64,000 bases of DNA from DASXMR01 sp036495525 (GCA_036495525.1 DASXMR010000013.1:49953-113952); one strand, 5' to 3'. Shown: positions 49,226 through 58,600, counted from the stretch's first letter. Notes: generated from the sequence alone by a model not told the origin. A program made the numbers and translations.

Positions 49226-49254
49226 GCAACCTTCTGGTACCTCTCCGGCGTCTT
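49226..49254 (+). promoter_or_regulatory. ECF-type promoter, GCAACC-N17-CGTCTT
   Basis: GCAACC at 49226-49231, a 17-base spacer, and CGTCTT at 49249-49254. Same architecture as the element before the frameshifted sigma gene at 16277. It would start a transcript near 49260 that runs through stem-loops to the terminator at 49371-49415. Confidence 0.5.
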
Positions 49255-49259
49255 ACATA

Positions 49260-49415
49260 GTGACTGGGGTGCCGCTTGGGGGGTTGCGCTCCCGGTCATA
49301 GTGATGAGAACCGGGTCTCATCTCGGGGGAGACCCGGACATTTGGGACCGGCCCCGACCCTGCCGGTCAGCCCCCGCGGGCGCGTTTCGGCCACCGCCAG
49401 TGCCCGCGGGGGTTT
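49260..49415 (+). ncRNA. Candidate structured small RNA
   Basis: No convincing coding frame. Successive stems: GACTGGGG (49262-49269) with TCCCGGTC (49290-49297, two wobbles); then either GATGAGA/TCTCATC (49303-49309, 49316-49322) or the exclusive alternative CCGGGTCTC/GAGACCCGG (49311-49319, 49329-49337); GACCGG/CCGGTC (49346-49351, 49363-49368) with a C-rich loop; and an 11-bp terminator with TTT. An ECF-type promoter sits just upstream. It occupies most of the 409-bp gap 49194-49602. I match it to no named RNA family. The rest of the gap has a hairpin at 49431-49469 and the ssrA promoter. Confidence 0.5.
49371..49415 (+). terminator. Terminator of the candidate small RNA
   Basis: Perfect 11-bp stem CCCCCGCGGGC / GCCCGCGGGGG (49371-49381 and 49402-49412), 20-base loop, then TTT and TCTC. 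One of the best intrinsic-terminator shapes in the window. Confidence 0.7.
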
Positions 49416-49554
49416 CTCATCACCTCTCGGATGCCCGATGGACCGCGATCTGCGGACACCGTCGGGCATTCCGCTGTGTGCAGCCAGTAGCTCGCCCGCG
49501 ACCGCGGCGCCCGTGCCCAGTCCGGTAACGCTGCGTGAGGCCGCTTCTACCTGG

Positions 49555-49584
49555 TTGGCTCTGCGGCATACGGTCGGGTACCGT
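49555..49584 (+). promoter_or_regulatory. ssrA: Candidate housekeeping promoter of ssrA
   Basis: TTGGCT (49555-49560), 18 bases, TACCGT (49579-49584), fitting the TTGnnn/TAnnnT pattern of the principal actinobacterial sigma factor. The mature tmRNA 5' end lies 19 bases downstream. Confidence 0.4.
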
Positions 49585-49602
49585 GACGTTACAACTGAAC
49601 AT

Positions 49603-49970
49603 GGGGGTGACTGGCTTCGACTTTGGTGGTTGATCCAGGGGAAGCGGGCCGAGGGTTGCGGTAGCGACCTCGTTAATCCCGTGACCGCAAACTGATAAGT
49701 GCCAACTCACAGCGCACTGCCTTCTCGCTCGCGGCCTGACCGCAGCTAGAGGCTGTCAGCCCGGGAGGTCCTCCGGCCCGGTGCCTGGCATCAGTCAGGA
49801 GGATTACCGTCTAGCCCGGTCGCGGGACTAGGCGGGACATCTAACAGCGACTGAGCCCGCTCGGCGGCTTGCCTGCATGACCGCCGGGGCTGAGAAACGC
49901 GACGCAGGCTGCGCCCGGAGAAGCCCTGGTGATGTACCGAAGGACGCGGGTTCGATTCCCGCCACCTCCA
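49603..49970 (+). ncRNA. ssrA: tmRNA (transfer-messenger RNA)
   Basis: The 5' GGGGGUG (49603-49609) pairs with CACCUCC (49963-49969), A49970 being the discriminator; the next bases are CGA, so CCA is not encoded and must be added. A T-arm GCGGG-TTCGATT-CCCGC precedes the 3' end. The reading frame after GATAAGT begins with resume codon GCC at 49701 and encodes the tag ANSQRTAFSLAA, ending in TGA 49737-49739; LAA is the protease-recognised terminus. Length about 368 nt. With SmpB it rescues stalled ribosomes. A hairpin at 49991-50007 follows. Confidence 0.95.
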
Positions 49971-49990
49971 CGAGCCGGCTAATGCTGCTT

Positions 49991-50007
49991 GCCGATCTTC
50001 GATCGGC
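49991..50007 (+). terminator. Hairpin after ssrA
   Basis: Perfect 7-bp stem GCCGATC / GATCGGC with TTC loop, 21 bases beyond the tmRNA 3' end. No T-run. The stretch 49971-50374 otherwise holds only the gene fragment described next; I see no repeat of the ssrA 3' end in it. Confidence 0.55.
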
Positions 50008-50112
50008 TGCGCCGTTGGCCGCCGCGTTTGCCCGGGGGCCGAGCCCGCGGAGCCCCCACGACCGTGGCTGGGCTGGGTTGCTTGGCTGTCCGTTTGATCG
50101 GGTCAGCCACCA

Positions 50113-50337
50113 CGCTGACTGCGCGTAGGAGCGGACGGAGACACCCTCGGCCGGCACGAAGCGCATGCACATGGACCACATGAGCAACGAAACCAGCCAG
50201 GGCGCCGGCTCCCCGGCGCGGGCCGTTCTCCCGTGAGTCGTCGTGCGATGCGGGAACCGATGCTCGAATTCGTCATCTGCCTCGATGGTGAACGCCAGCA
50301 GCGCCCGGGACAGCTGCGACGGGAGCGGCTCCAGCAT
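50113..50337 (-). pseudogene. 5' fragment of a winged-helix (MarR-like) gene
   Basis: From ATG 50337, about 75 residues look like the N-terminus of an actinobacterial winged-helix protein: LEPLPSQLSRALLAFTIEAD, DEFEHRFPHRTT, PWLVSLLMWSMCMRFVPAEG. After about position 50113 the similarity stops and the frame continues into unrelated sequence and finally the antisense of the tmRNA 3' end. The DNA-binding domain and the rest (normally over 200 further residues, from memory) are missing. Probably a gene cut off by a rearrangement beside ssrA. Confidence 0.5.
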
Positions 50338-50374
50338 GGCTCCATGATCGCGCCTGGCAGGCCAGCTCGGTGAA

Positions 50375-50677
50375 TTACGGCAGCTGGCCCCTCAGCCAGA
50401 GTGTCCACCGCTGGACGCTCCTGATCGTGAGCACGGTGCCCAGCCATGGGTCACCGGCGAGGACGGCCCGCGCGCCTGCCTCGTCAGCGGCGCGGATGAG
50501 CAGCAGCGCGTCACTCGTATCGACGTCCTCGCCGAGCGGGCCGCCGAGCAGGATCACGCCCTGATCCACGAGAGAATCCAGGAAGGCCGCATGCTGGTCG
50601 AAGCCGTCCTGCGCCCTGCGCGAGCGGGCCGGATCCCGGGCAGGCCCGTGCGCCATGGTCATCAGGAAGTAGGCCAT
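50375..50677 (-). CDS. YciI-like protein
   Basis: 100 residues from ATG 50677. Dimeric ferredoxin-like alpha/beta fold of the YCII-related family: AYFLMTMAHGPA, QHAAFLDSLVDQGVILLGGP (with the family His and LGGP) and VDTSDALLLIRAADEAGARA then ILAGDP-like VLAGDPW. YciI proteins are small, with a conserved His-Asp pair and mostly unknown roles. Complete length for the family. Stands alone between the broken gene and the methyltransferase. Confidence 0.85.
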   Translation of the reverse strand: MAYFLMTMAHGPARDPARSRRAQDGFDQHAAFLDSLVDQGVILLGGPLGEDVDTSDALLLIRAADEAGARAVLAGDPWLGTVLTIRSVQRWTLWLRGQLP

Positions 50678-50859
50678 GTCCGGACGATACGTCCAGGGTC
50701 CGACGATCCAAGGTAGTGACAGGTGGGTGGCGCGGACACCGGGTGAACCGGCCAGGCGCGGCCGCCAGCCGTTGGCGCGTCTGGCGGGCTAACTCACTGG
50801 CGCGCGCTCCGCCTGGCTGGCATCATCCTGGGCGTTCGGCACGGACGGGAGGCACCAGC

Positions 50860-51576
50860 ATGCCGGCGATGCCGCAGGACTACGACGCGGATCCTGGCAG
50901 GTTCCTGGCCAGCAGCCGCTGGCAGGACAGCGACGTCCACCCTTACGTCGCCGCCCGGTTCCGCGACGCCGGTGCCCGCCAGGTACTCGATGTCGGCGGT
51001 GGGAACGGCAAGCTAGCCACGCTGCTACCTGGCCTTGGCATGCGCTGCCTGCTGGTCGACATCTCACCCGCGATGCTCGCGCTCGCGCCGCGGCCCGCCG
51101 TCCGAGCCGACGGGGCCAAGCTGCCCGTGGCCGCCGGGTCCTGCGACGCGGTCGCCGCGCTCTACACGCTTTACCACTACGACGACCCGGTGCTGCCGAT
51201 CCGGGAGGCCAGGCGAGTGCTGCGCCCGGGCGGGCTGTTCGCTGCCTGCTCGGCCAGCCGCGACAGCGCTCCGGAGCTGGCCCACGTGGTGCCGGGCTGG
51301 GGCGCACCGACGACCTTCGACGCCGACGAGTCGCCTGCGATCGTGCGTTCGGTCTTCGGGCAGCCAGGCGATGAAGTCAGCGTGCAGCGGTGGGATGCGC
51401 CGATGCACACACTGACCACAGCCGAGCAGGCGGCCGCGTTCCTGCGCTGCTACGGGATGGGCGAGCAGGCGGCGCGCGACGCCGCCCAGCGCCTGGCCCT
51501 GCCGCTCACCCTCACCATGCGCGGCTGCTTCGTCTACGCCACCAAAGCGCCGGCCGGCACAGCGCCGCGCGGCTAG
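50860..51576 (+). CDS. Class I SAM-dependent methyltransferase
   Basis: 238 residues from ATG 50860 with GGGAGG seven bases upstream; upstream frame to 50716 not used. SAM-binding VLDVGGGNGKLATLL (motif I), LLVDISPAML (acidic loop), AVAALYTLYHYDDP (motif II) and REARRVLRPGGLFAACSASR (motif III) match the UbiE/COQ5-like Methyltransf_11 group. Substrate unknown. It is convergent with the large secreted repeat protein (23-bp gap). Confidence 0.88.
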   Translation: MPAMPQDYDADPGRFLASSRWQDSDVHPYVAARFRDAGARQVLDVGGGNGKLATLLPGLGMRCLLVDISPAMLALAPRPAVRADGAKLPVAAGSCDAVAALYTLYHYDDPVLPIREARRVLRPGGLFAACSASRDSAPELAHVVPGWGAPTTFDADESPAIVRSVFGQPGDEVSVQRWDAPMHTLTTAEQAAAFLRCYGMGEQAARDAAQRLALPLTLTMRGCFVYATKAPAGTAPRG

Positions 51577-51599
51577 CGGCCGGCGCCCAGGCGCGCAGG

Positions 51600-54500
51600 C
51601 TAGTGCGCGTGCTTGAGCGTGGCGCTGATGCCGCTGGTCGTCTGGCCGGCCGTGACGGTCACGACCCTCGCCCTGGCCCTAGTCGGGACGTTGCGCCACC
51701 ACTGCGTGGCCAGCCTGGCGGCGCCGCAGCCGGGGCTGAAGCGCACCAGGTAGTGGCCGGCATGCAGGCCGAGGACGGCGTAGCTGCCGTGGCTGACCGC
51801 CAGCACGCTGGCCTGCCCGGCTCGCGCCGTCGCAGCCGGTATGGCGGTGACGCAGGCGCCGGTCAGCGGCTGGCCGGACGGGCCGGTGACGGTACCGGAG
51901 ATCCCGCCATCACCGGCCACGGTGGCGACCGGCAGGCTGGTCAGCGCTCCGGTCCTGACCGTCACCGTATCGGCTGCCGCCCGGCTCGCCTTGCCGTTGA
52001 ACCACAGCGGTACCAGCCCGCCGCCGCAGTCCGGATCGTCGAACAGCACCTTGTAGCGACCCGGCAGCAGGTTCCTGGCGACGAACACGCCGGCCGCGCC
52101 CGCGGTGATCACGAAGGCGCCGACCGCGCCCGGTGAAGCCGGCTCAACGTTGACGCAAAAGCCGGGCAGGCTCGGCTCGGGCTGGCTGGCCCGCACCGAG
52201 CCGGTCAGGGTGCCGCCCGACGTCAGCGCGGCGTTGATGCCGCGGACCCGGTGCCCAGTCGTGACGTGCACCGGGGCCGGCCTGGCTCGCCCGGCCAGAG
52301 CCGGTGCGTCCGGCAGGCACGGGAAGAAGTCGACGGCGTATGCCCCGGTGTTCAGACCGCCCGCGGTATAGCGGCCGTTCTTTCCGGTCACGCCGAAGCC
52401 CACGAACAGCTGGCCGCGCGTGAATGCCTCGACGCAGATCCCCGGTACTGGCCCGCCGGTCGCCTGGCTGGTCACCCGGCCGGAGATCGACCCGCCGTTG
52501 GGAAGCGCGCCGCTGATTCCGGTGGTCGTGCGGCCCGCCCGCACCGTCACCGGCGTCGCCGCCGACGGGCCGCCCTTGTTGCGATACCAGGAGCTGGCGA
52601 AATCTCCGGGCAGCACGCACGAGGTGAACTCCAGCTGGTAGCGGCCGGCGGCCAGGCCAGAGGCGGTGTAGCGCCCGCGCCGCCCGGTAATCGCGCCTCC
52701 GGTCGGTGCGCCGTTGCGCAGGTTGGTCAGGTCCACGCAGAGACCAGCCAGCCCGCGGCCCGCCCTGGTAGTGACCACGCCTGAGATCCGGCCGCCCCGG
52801 CGCATGACCGCGCTGATACCGCGGGTCGGTGCACCGGGATTGACCGAGATCAGTGCGCCGCTGCCGTCGCCTGGCCGGCCGGGGAACGACTGGTCGGCCA
52901 GGTCGCCGCCAGCGCCGCAGTTGACGAACGTCACCTGGTACTGGCCCGCTGGCTCGTTATTGAACTGGTAGCTGCCGTGCCTGGTGACTGCCAGGAAGTT
53001 GCCTGGAATGTTGAGCTCGAGGGTCGACTGCGGCAGGACGCAGATATTGGACAGCTCGCGCCCGGCGGTGTCGGTGACGTGACCGGAGATGGTGCCGCCC
53101 GGCTGCATCACCGCGTCGACGCCGCTGCTTGACTGTCCGATGGTGACGCTGACCCGGCTGGCCGGGAACAGCGGCGCAAGGCTGCCGTGATTGCCGCATC
53201 CGCCAGTGAACTCAAGGGTGTACTTGCCGGTTGCCAGCTGGGCTATCCGGTAAACGCCGTCAGCGTGGGACTGCGCCTGGCCGCCGGACCCGCCGCTCGC
53301 GGACACGCAGACGCCGGCCAGCGGCTGGCCGGCCGCGCTGGCAATGGTTCCGGTGATGACGCCGCCGCGTTGCAGGACGCCGTCGACGCGGGTGTCCCGG
53401 CCGGCGGTGAGCGTGATGCGCCCTGGCACGGTCTCGCTCACCACGTTCGGGTTCTTGTCGCAACCAGGGAAGAAGCTCACCCGGTACTGGCCGGGCGCGA
53501 GGCTCTTCAGGTGGTAAGTGCCATCCGATCGCGTGATAGCTAGTCCTCCGGCCTGGTTCAGCAGCGGCCCGGCGCCGTCAAGCTCGACGCAGATGCCGCC
53601 GAGCGGCGTACCGGAGCCGCTGCCGAGGGTGACCGTGCCGGATACCTTCGCGCCCGGCCTCATCACCGCGCCGATCCCCGATGTCACGTGCCCGGCGGTG
53701 ACGTGCACCGGCGTCGGCCGCTGCGCTGCTGACTTGTCCTTCCATTCCTGCGGCGCCAGGTTGGCCCGGCTGCCGCAGCCGGTGCTGAAGAACACGTCGT
53801 AGCGACCGGTCAGCAGTTCCGGCACGTCATAGCGCCCGTGGTGGCTGATGGCCTGTGAGACGCTGACAACCCCGGCGGTCCGCTGCTCAGCCAGGACGCA
53901 GATGCCGGACAGTTTCTGGCCGGCCTGGCTGGTCACGGTGCCCTGAATCTTCCCGGCGGGGTGCATGACCGCATCGATCCCCCCGGTGGTGTGCCTCGCG
54001 GTCACCCGGACGCGGGTGGCCTTCGCGAGGCTCGCGGCGTTCTGGTACAGCTGCGGCAGCCAATTGCCGCGGTTCCCGCAGCCCGGCACGAAGACGACGA
54101 AGTACCGGCCAGGCCGCAGCGGCTTGCTCAGGTACCTGCCCTTGCGCCCGGTGCTGACCTGCGACAGCAGCGTGGTTCTGGTGGCCGCGAAGACGCAGAT
54201 GCCGGCCAGCAGCCGGCCATGCCCCGCAGTGACCCGGCCGGAGATCCGGCCTCTCGCGCCCGACGCCGCCGGTCCTGCGGCGTCGGTGGCCTGCCGGGCC
54301 GCTGCGGCCAGCCAGGCGGCTGGGCGGCTGGTGAGCAGCGCGGGCACGGAGGCAGGCCGCAGCTGGGCCGGAGCGACCGTCACCGTGCGGCCGCCGACGA
54401 TGACCGCCGCCGTGGCGTTAGCGGGCGCCGTCAGCCTGGCCACGGGCCCGGTCAGGCCGGGGCCGCTTGAGCAGTCCCGGTACTGCAGCCGGTAGCCGCC

Positions 54501-54938
54501 CGGCCGCAGCCCGCTGATGGTGTACGCGCCCTGTGGCGAAGTAACCGCTGATCCGCTGGTGCGGCCGTGCCGCGCCGCGAGCGAGGCAGCCGCCCGTTGC
54601 AGGGGCGTCGCCGCGCCGGGCGCGGCTACGGCCGGCAGCTGCCGGATGAGCCGGGCGGTCACGCAGATCCGGCTTGGCGCGGCGCTGCCGCCCGCTGCTG
54701 GCGGCCCGGTCAGCGCGACCGCCGTGCCCGGGCTGAGCTGCAGCGTCCCGGCCAGCGTCCCGGTCGCCGGGGCGGGCGCTGGGCCGGTCATGGCCGCCGT
54801 GCTGGCGCCGGCAGCGCCGGCAGTGCCAGCCGTGGCTGCCTGGCCAGCCGCCACGGCTGGTGCCGCCAGTGCCCCGGCCAGCAGACCAGCGCTGACGGCG
54901 GCGGCGATGCCCCGCCCGAGTAGGTGAGTTCGCTGCAT
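51600..54938 (-). CDS. Secreted repeat protein A, nine Cys-paired beta-sandwich repeats
   Basis: 1112 residues from ATG 54938 (54959 also open). Sec signal peptide (LLGRGIAAAVSAGLLAGALA...). A diverged N-terminal module (about 60-190) precedes nine units of 85-105 residues. Unit pattern: G-x-I-x-G-x-V-T, then L-x-G-I-C-V, G-x-Y..L..G-x-Y-x-V-x-F..C-G, and VTVxAGxTTxGIxAVMxPG. This is the carboxypeptidase-regulatory/Cna-B-like fold. Nearly every unit keeps two Cys, one in the GICV strand and one after the GxYxVxF strand, probably a disulfide. No LPXTG or membrane anchor, so it is released or wall-bound non-covalently. Paralogous to proteins B and C downstream. Confidence 0.85.
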   Translation of the reverse strand: MQRTHLLGRGIAAAVSAGLLAGALAAPAVAAGQAATAGTAGAAGASTAAMTGPAPAPATGTLAGTLQLSPGTAVALTGPPAAGGSAAPSRICVTARLIRQLPAVAAPGAATPLQRAAASLAARHGRTSGSAVTSPQGAYTISGLRPGGYRLQYRDCSSGPGLTGPVARLTAPANATAAVIVGGRTVTVAPAQLRPASVPALLTSRPAAWLAAAARQATDAAGPAASGARGRISGRVTAGHGRLLAGICVFAATRTTLLSQVSTGRKGRYLSKPLRPGRYFVVFVPGCGNRGNWLPQLYQNAASLAKATRVRVTARHTTGGIDAVMHPAGKIQGTVTSQAGQKLSGICVLAEQRTAGVVSVSQAISHHGRYDVPELLTGRYDVFFSTGCGSRANLAPQEWKDKSAAQRPTPVHVTAGHVTSGIGAVMRPGAKVSGTVTLGSGSGTPLGGICVELDGAGPLLNQAGGLAITRSDGTYHLKSLAPGQYRVSFFPGCDKNPNVVSETVPGRITLTAGRDTRVDGVLQRGGVITGTIASAAGQPLAGVCVSASGGSGGQAQSHADGVYRIAQLATGKYTLEFTGGCGNHGSLAPLFPASRVSVTIGQSSSGVDAVMQPGGTISGHVTDTAGRELSNICVLPQSTLELNIPGNFLAVTRHGSYQFNNEPAGQYQVTFVNCGAGGDLADQSFPGRPGDGSGALISVNPGAPTRGISAVMRRGGRISGVVTTRAGRGLAGLCVDLTNLRNGAPTGGAITGRRGRYTASGLAAGRYQLEFTSCVLPGDFASSWYRNKGGPSAATPVTVRAGRTTTGISGALPNGGSISGRVTSQATGGPVPGICVEAFTRGQLFVGFGVTGKNGRYTAGGLNTGAYAVDFFPCLPDAPALAGRARPAPVHVTTGHRVRGINAALTSGGTLTGSVRASQPEPSLPGFCVNVEPASPGAVGAFVITAGAAGVFVARNLLPGRYKVLFDDPDCGGGLVPLWFNGKASRAAADTVTVRTGALTSLPVATVAGDGGISGTVTGPSGQPLTGACVTAIPAATARAGQASVLAVSHGSYAVLGLHAGHYLVRFSPGCGAARLATQWWRNVPTRARARVVTVTAGQTTSGISATLKHAH

Positions 54939-55212
54939 TTCCGCACCGCCCGTGTCCATTAGCTGGCGGGCTTACTCTGCCGCCCGCGGCATGAGCGTAG
55001 ACCCGGCGAATGGCCAGGACATGAGTAAAAAGTCTCAGTATGAGAACGCGGTCTGCGCGGTTAGGGCTCGGCGCTACCCGCGCGCTACCAGCCGGCCACC
55101 GCGACGCGAGGGTTCCTGTCGATCTGTCGTCCGGTCGTTCGTCGTAATTGCAATGGCAGCTACGGCCGGCCGAAGCGCAGAGTGAGCCGGCCAGGGGCAA
55201 GGAGGGACAGAC

Positions 55213-55521
55213 ATGGCGAAGTTCGTATACCTGTACACCGGTGGTCAGATGGCCGAGACGCCGGAAGAGCAGCAGAAGGCGATGCAGGAGTGGGGCGCCT
55301 GGTTCGGCGCGCTCGGCGACTCGGTCAGCGACATGGGCAACCCGTTCGGCGGCAGCGCGACGGTCAGTTCCGGCGGCGTGACCGGCCGCGGCGCCTCGGG
55401 GGCCGGCGGCTACTCGGTGATCACGGCCAGTTCGCTCGAGGACGCTACCGCCAAGACGACCGGCTGCCCGGTCCTGGCCAGCGGAGGGACCGTGGAGGTG
55501 TTCGAAGCCATCCCGATGTAA
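55213..55521 (+). CDS. YciI/DGPF-like protein
   Basis: 102 residues from ATG 55213 with AAGGAGGGAC upstream. Starts AKFVYLYTGGQMAETPEEQQ, has WGAWFGALGDSVSDMGNPFG and ends with YSVITASSLEDATAKTTGCP and GGTVEVFEAIPM, the pattern of YCII-related (DGPF-type) proteins. The DGPF motif itself is not literal here. Function unknown. It lies between secreted repeat genes A and B but on the opposite strand. The 253-bp region 54960-55212 upstream holds no other gene. Confidence 0.8.
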   Translation: MAKFVYLYTGGQMAETPEEQQKAMQEWGAWFGALGDSVSDMGNPFGGSATVSSGGVTGRGASGAGGYSVITASSLEDATAKTTGCPVLASGGTVEVFEAIPM

Positions 55522-55566
55522 GCCCGGCGGCACTAGCCCGGCCGGAACGGGGCTGGCCGGTAGACG

Positions 55567-55606
55567 GGACCGGTTGTTTCCCGCGGGGGCGGGCAACAAC
55601 CGGTCC
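55567..55606. terminator. Strong bidirectional terminator
   Basis: 12-bp perfect arms GGACCGGTTGTT / AACAACCGGTCC enclosing a further CCCGC-GGGG-GCGGG hairpin, so about 17 bp of stem with one mismatch. It lies between the convergent YciI-like gene and secreted repeat gene B. Confidence 0.8.
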
Positions 55607-55658
55607 TCGCCGTTGCTGCGCTCAGTCGGCTAGCCGGCCCGTTTAAGGGGCTGCCCGG

Positions 55659-58600
55659 TCACTTGCTGAGCGTCGCGTCGATGCCGCTGGTGACGGTTTT
55701 GGCCGGGACCGTGATGATGGTGGCGGCGCCCTGGGAGCTGGCGTCCTTCCACCACTGAGTCTTGAAGCCAGTGGCGCCGCATCCGGTAGAGAACTCCACC
55801 CGGTATTTGCCCGGCTGCAGATCGGTGATGGCGTACTTTCCGGAGCGGGTCACCGCCACGACGCTCGGCAGCCCGGCCGAAACCGGCTCGGCGGTCACGC
55901 ATTCCCCGGTGATCGCCGCGGACGACGGGCCGGTGACTGTGCCGGTGACCTCACCCAGCGCGGCGAGCGTGGCGGTATTCAGCTTCGTTGTCGCGGCCGC
56001 CGTGACAGTGATCACCGTGGCACTGGCCTGGCTGGCCTGGCCGTCGTACCACTGCGACGCGAACGCGCCGCCGCAGGCCGGGTTGCCGAACAGCACCTTG
56101 TAGCTGCCGGGCGCCAGGTTGCCGACGGTGAATGTCCCGCCGGCCGCGGTCTGGCCTTCCTCACCCAGCGAGGTGCCGGCTAGCGGCAGCACGTCGACGC
56201 ACACGGCCGCCTGGCCCGTCGCCGGCGAGCCGCCCGTGACCTGTCCGGATACCTGACCGCCCGCCACCAGTGCCTCGTTGACGCCAGTTAGGTGCCGCCC
56301 CGCGGTTACCCGCACGGTCTTCACCTGGCCGGCCAGGGTGCCGCCATTGCACCGGACGTACTCGACGGCGTAGGTCCCGGTGTTCAGCTCGTCGATGGCG
56401 TACCGGCCGGTCTTGCCGGTCGCCGCGAGGCCTTCGGTGCTGCCGCTGATCGCGCTGACGCAGATGCCAGCGGCCGGCTTCCCGGTGGCCTTGGAGGTCA
56501 CGACCCCGGAGATCGTGCCGCCGGTGCCCAGCGTTGCGCCGATCCCGGATGTCGTGACCCTGGCCTTGACCGTGACCGGGTTCGCAGCCGACGCGCTGCT
56601 CTTGTTCCTGAACCACGTGTTGGCGAAGTTCCGGTTGTCGCAGGCAATGAACTCGACGCTGTAACGTCCGGCCGCGAGCTGAGTGACCGTGTACCGTCCG
56701 GCGCGGCCGGTGACGGCCAGGCTGGCCAGGCCGCTGGCCCGGTCGGTCGCGATCGCGCAGATGTTCCTCAGCTTGCCGCCAGCGCGGCTGCTGACGGCGC
56801 CGGAGATCCGGCCCGCCTGCTGCATGACCGCGCTGACCCCGCTCGCCGTCTGCCCCGGGTTGACCGAGATGAGCTGGCCGCCGCGGAATTCCTGCACGGC
56901 CAGGTTCCGGTTACCGCAGTCGAAGAAGAACACCTGATACAAGCCAGGGGTGAGATTGCCGATCGTGTACCGCCCTGACTGGCTGGCGATCACAGATCCG
57001 CCCAGCGCGTTGGCTGCGTCCACGCAGATGTTCGAAGCCTTCTTCCCGCCGCTGATGGTGGTGGTACCGGTGATCGTGCCGCCCGGCTGCATCGCGGCGT
57101 CGATGCCTGAGGTGGTCTGGCCCTGAGTCACCGACACCAGGTCGGGGAAGCCCAGCGGCTCGTCGTTGTAAGTCTGCGGGGTGAGGCTCGGGCTCGGACC
57201 CTCGCAGTTATGGCTGAAGTCGACTTCGTAGCTTCCCGTGGGCAGCTGCTGGATCGCGTACGTCCCGTCGAAGAACGACACGTCCTCGCCGAAGCCGGTT
57301 CCGGAAGCATCCACGCAGACACGATCCTGCGGCTTGCCAGTCGCCGCGTTCGTGACCGTGCCGGTGATCTCGCCCCCTGGCTGAAGGACGCCATTGATCC
57401 CGGTGACCTTCTTGCCGGTGGTCAGCTGGACGGTTCCCGGCAGCGTTTCCGGCAGGACGTTCTGGTTCCGCCCGCAGCCGGGCGAGAACGACACCCGGTA
57501 CTTGCCGGTCGCCAGTCCATTGAGGAAGTACGTGCCGTCGAACTTGGTGGCGCCGAACCGGCTGAAGCCAGCCAGCGGCCCTGTGCCGATCACGCTCACG
57601 CAGACGCCCTGCAGCGCCGTGCCCGAGCTGGATCCCTCCGTGACGGTTCCCGCGATCTCAGCGCCCCTGTGCATCGTCACGTTGATATGCGAGGTGGTAT
57701 GCCCAGCGGTGAGCCGCAGCAGGCTGGGCTTCTGGGTAAGGGTCTTGTTCTTCCACTGCTGCGGCGCGTAGTTGCCCAGGTTCCCGTTGCCAGCGGTGAA
57801 GACGAGCGAGTACCGGCCAGACGGGATTCGCTCTGCCCGGTAGACGCCCTTGTTCGTCGTCTTCACGCTTGCAATGGCGGCCGCGGGATGGCCGGCCGGC
57901 ACCACCGCGACGACAATGGAGGGGATCTTCTTGCCGCTGCTGTTGGTGACTGTTCCGGTGACTACGGCGCCCGGGTGCATGACGGCGTCGATGTGGCGGG
58001 TCGTGTGGCGGCCGGTGACCGTCACCTCGCGAGCGTTCTCCTCGGCGGCGGCGTTCTTGTAGAACTGGCTCAGCCAGTTGCCGTTATTGCCGCAGCCGAC
58101 GCCGAACGCGACCTGGTAGCGGCCTGGCTTGAGCGGCAGGGTCAGATAGGTCCCGGACTTGCCCGTCCGGGTACTGAGGAACGTGTTGTTGTTGAACTCG
58201 AAGACGCAGATGCCGGCGAGCGGCCGGCCGCTCTCGGTCGTCACCCTCCCGGAAATGTGCCCGCGAGCCCCGGAGCTGGCTGGCGCCGCCGGGCTGGCGT
58301 GCTGGACCAGCCACGCCGGGCTCTCCTGGGCGAGCAGAGCGGCCGGGCTGGCCGGACGCAGGCTAGGCGCCGATATCAGCGCGGTCCTGCCGCCGGACAC
58401 CAGCACCCTGGTCGCTGCGGCGGGCGCCGCCAGCGCGCTGAGCTGGCTGGTCAGAGACTGGTCAGCGGCCGAGCAGTTACGGTACTGCACGGCGTAGATG
58501 CCAGGCCGCAGGCCCGAGAGCTCGAACCGGCCGTTTACCGACGTCACCGCCGACGCGCTTGGCTTTCCGGACACCGCGGCCGCGCGCACCAGCGCTACCG

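Noticed and set aside
49262..49297. Resemblance to a c-di-AMP (ydaO) riboswitch from the string GCCGCTT
   Set aside because: Only that heptamer matches; the other conserved blocks I know are absent and no cell-wall hydrolase gene follows.
49311..49420. Possible 6C small RNA
   Set aside because: The 6C family needs two hairpins with runs of six C in the loops. Here only one loop is C-rich (CCCCGACCC) and the layout differs.
49276..49695. 139-codon plus-strand frame
   Set aside because: It runs across the candidate small RNA, its terminator and into the tmRNA; no ribosome site or protein-like pattern.
49828..50112. Minus-strand protein end containing VAGIEPASFGTSPG
   Set aside because: This string is the antisense translation of the tmRNA 3' end, a well-known spurious protein motif. 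Only the upstream 75 residues resemble a real (truncated) protein.
49877..50128. Plus-strand frame across the tmRNA 3' end
   Set aside because: Overlaps the structured RNA and its hairpin; no coding evidence.
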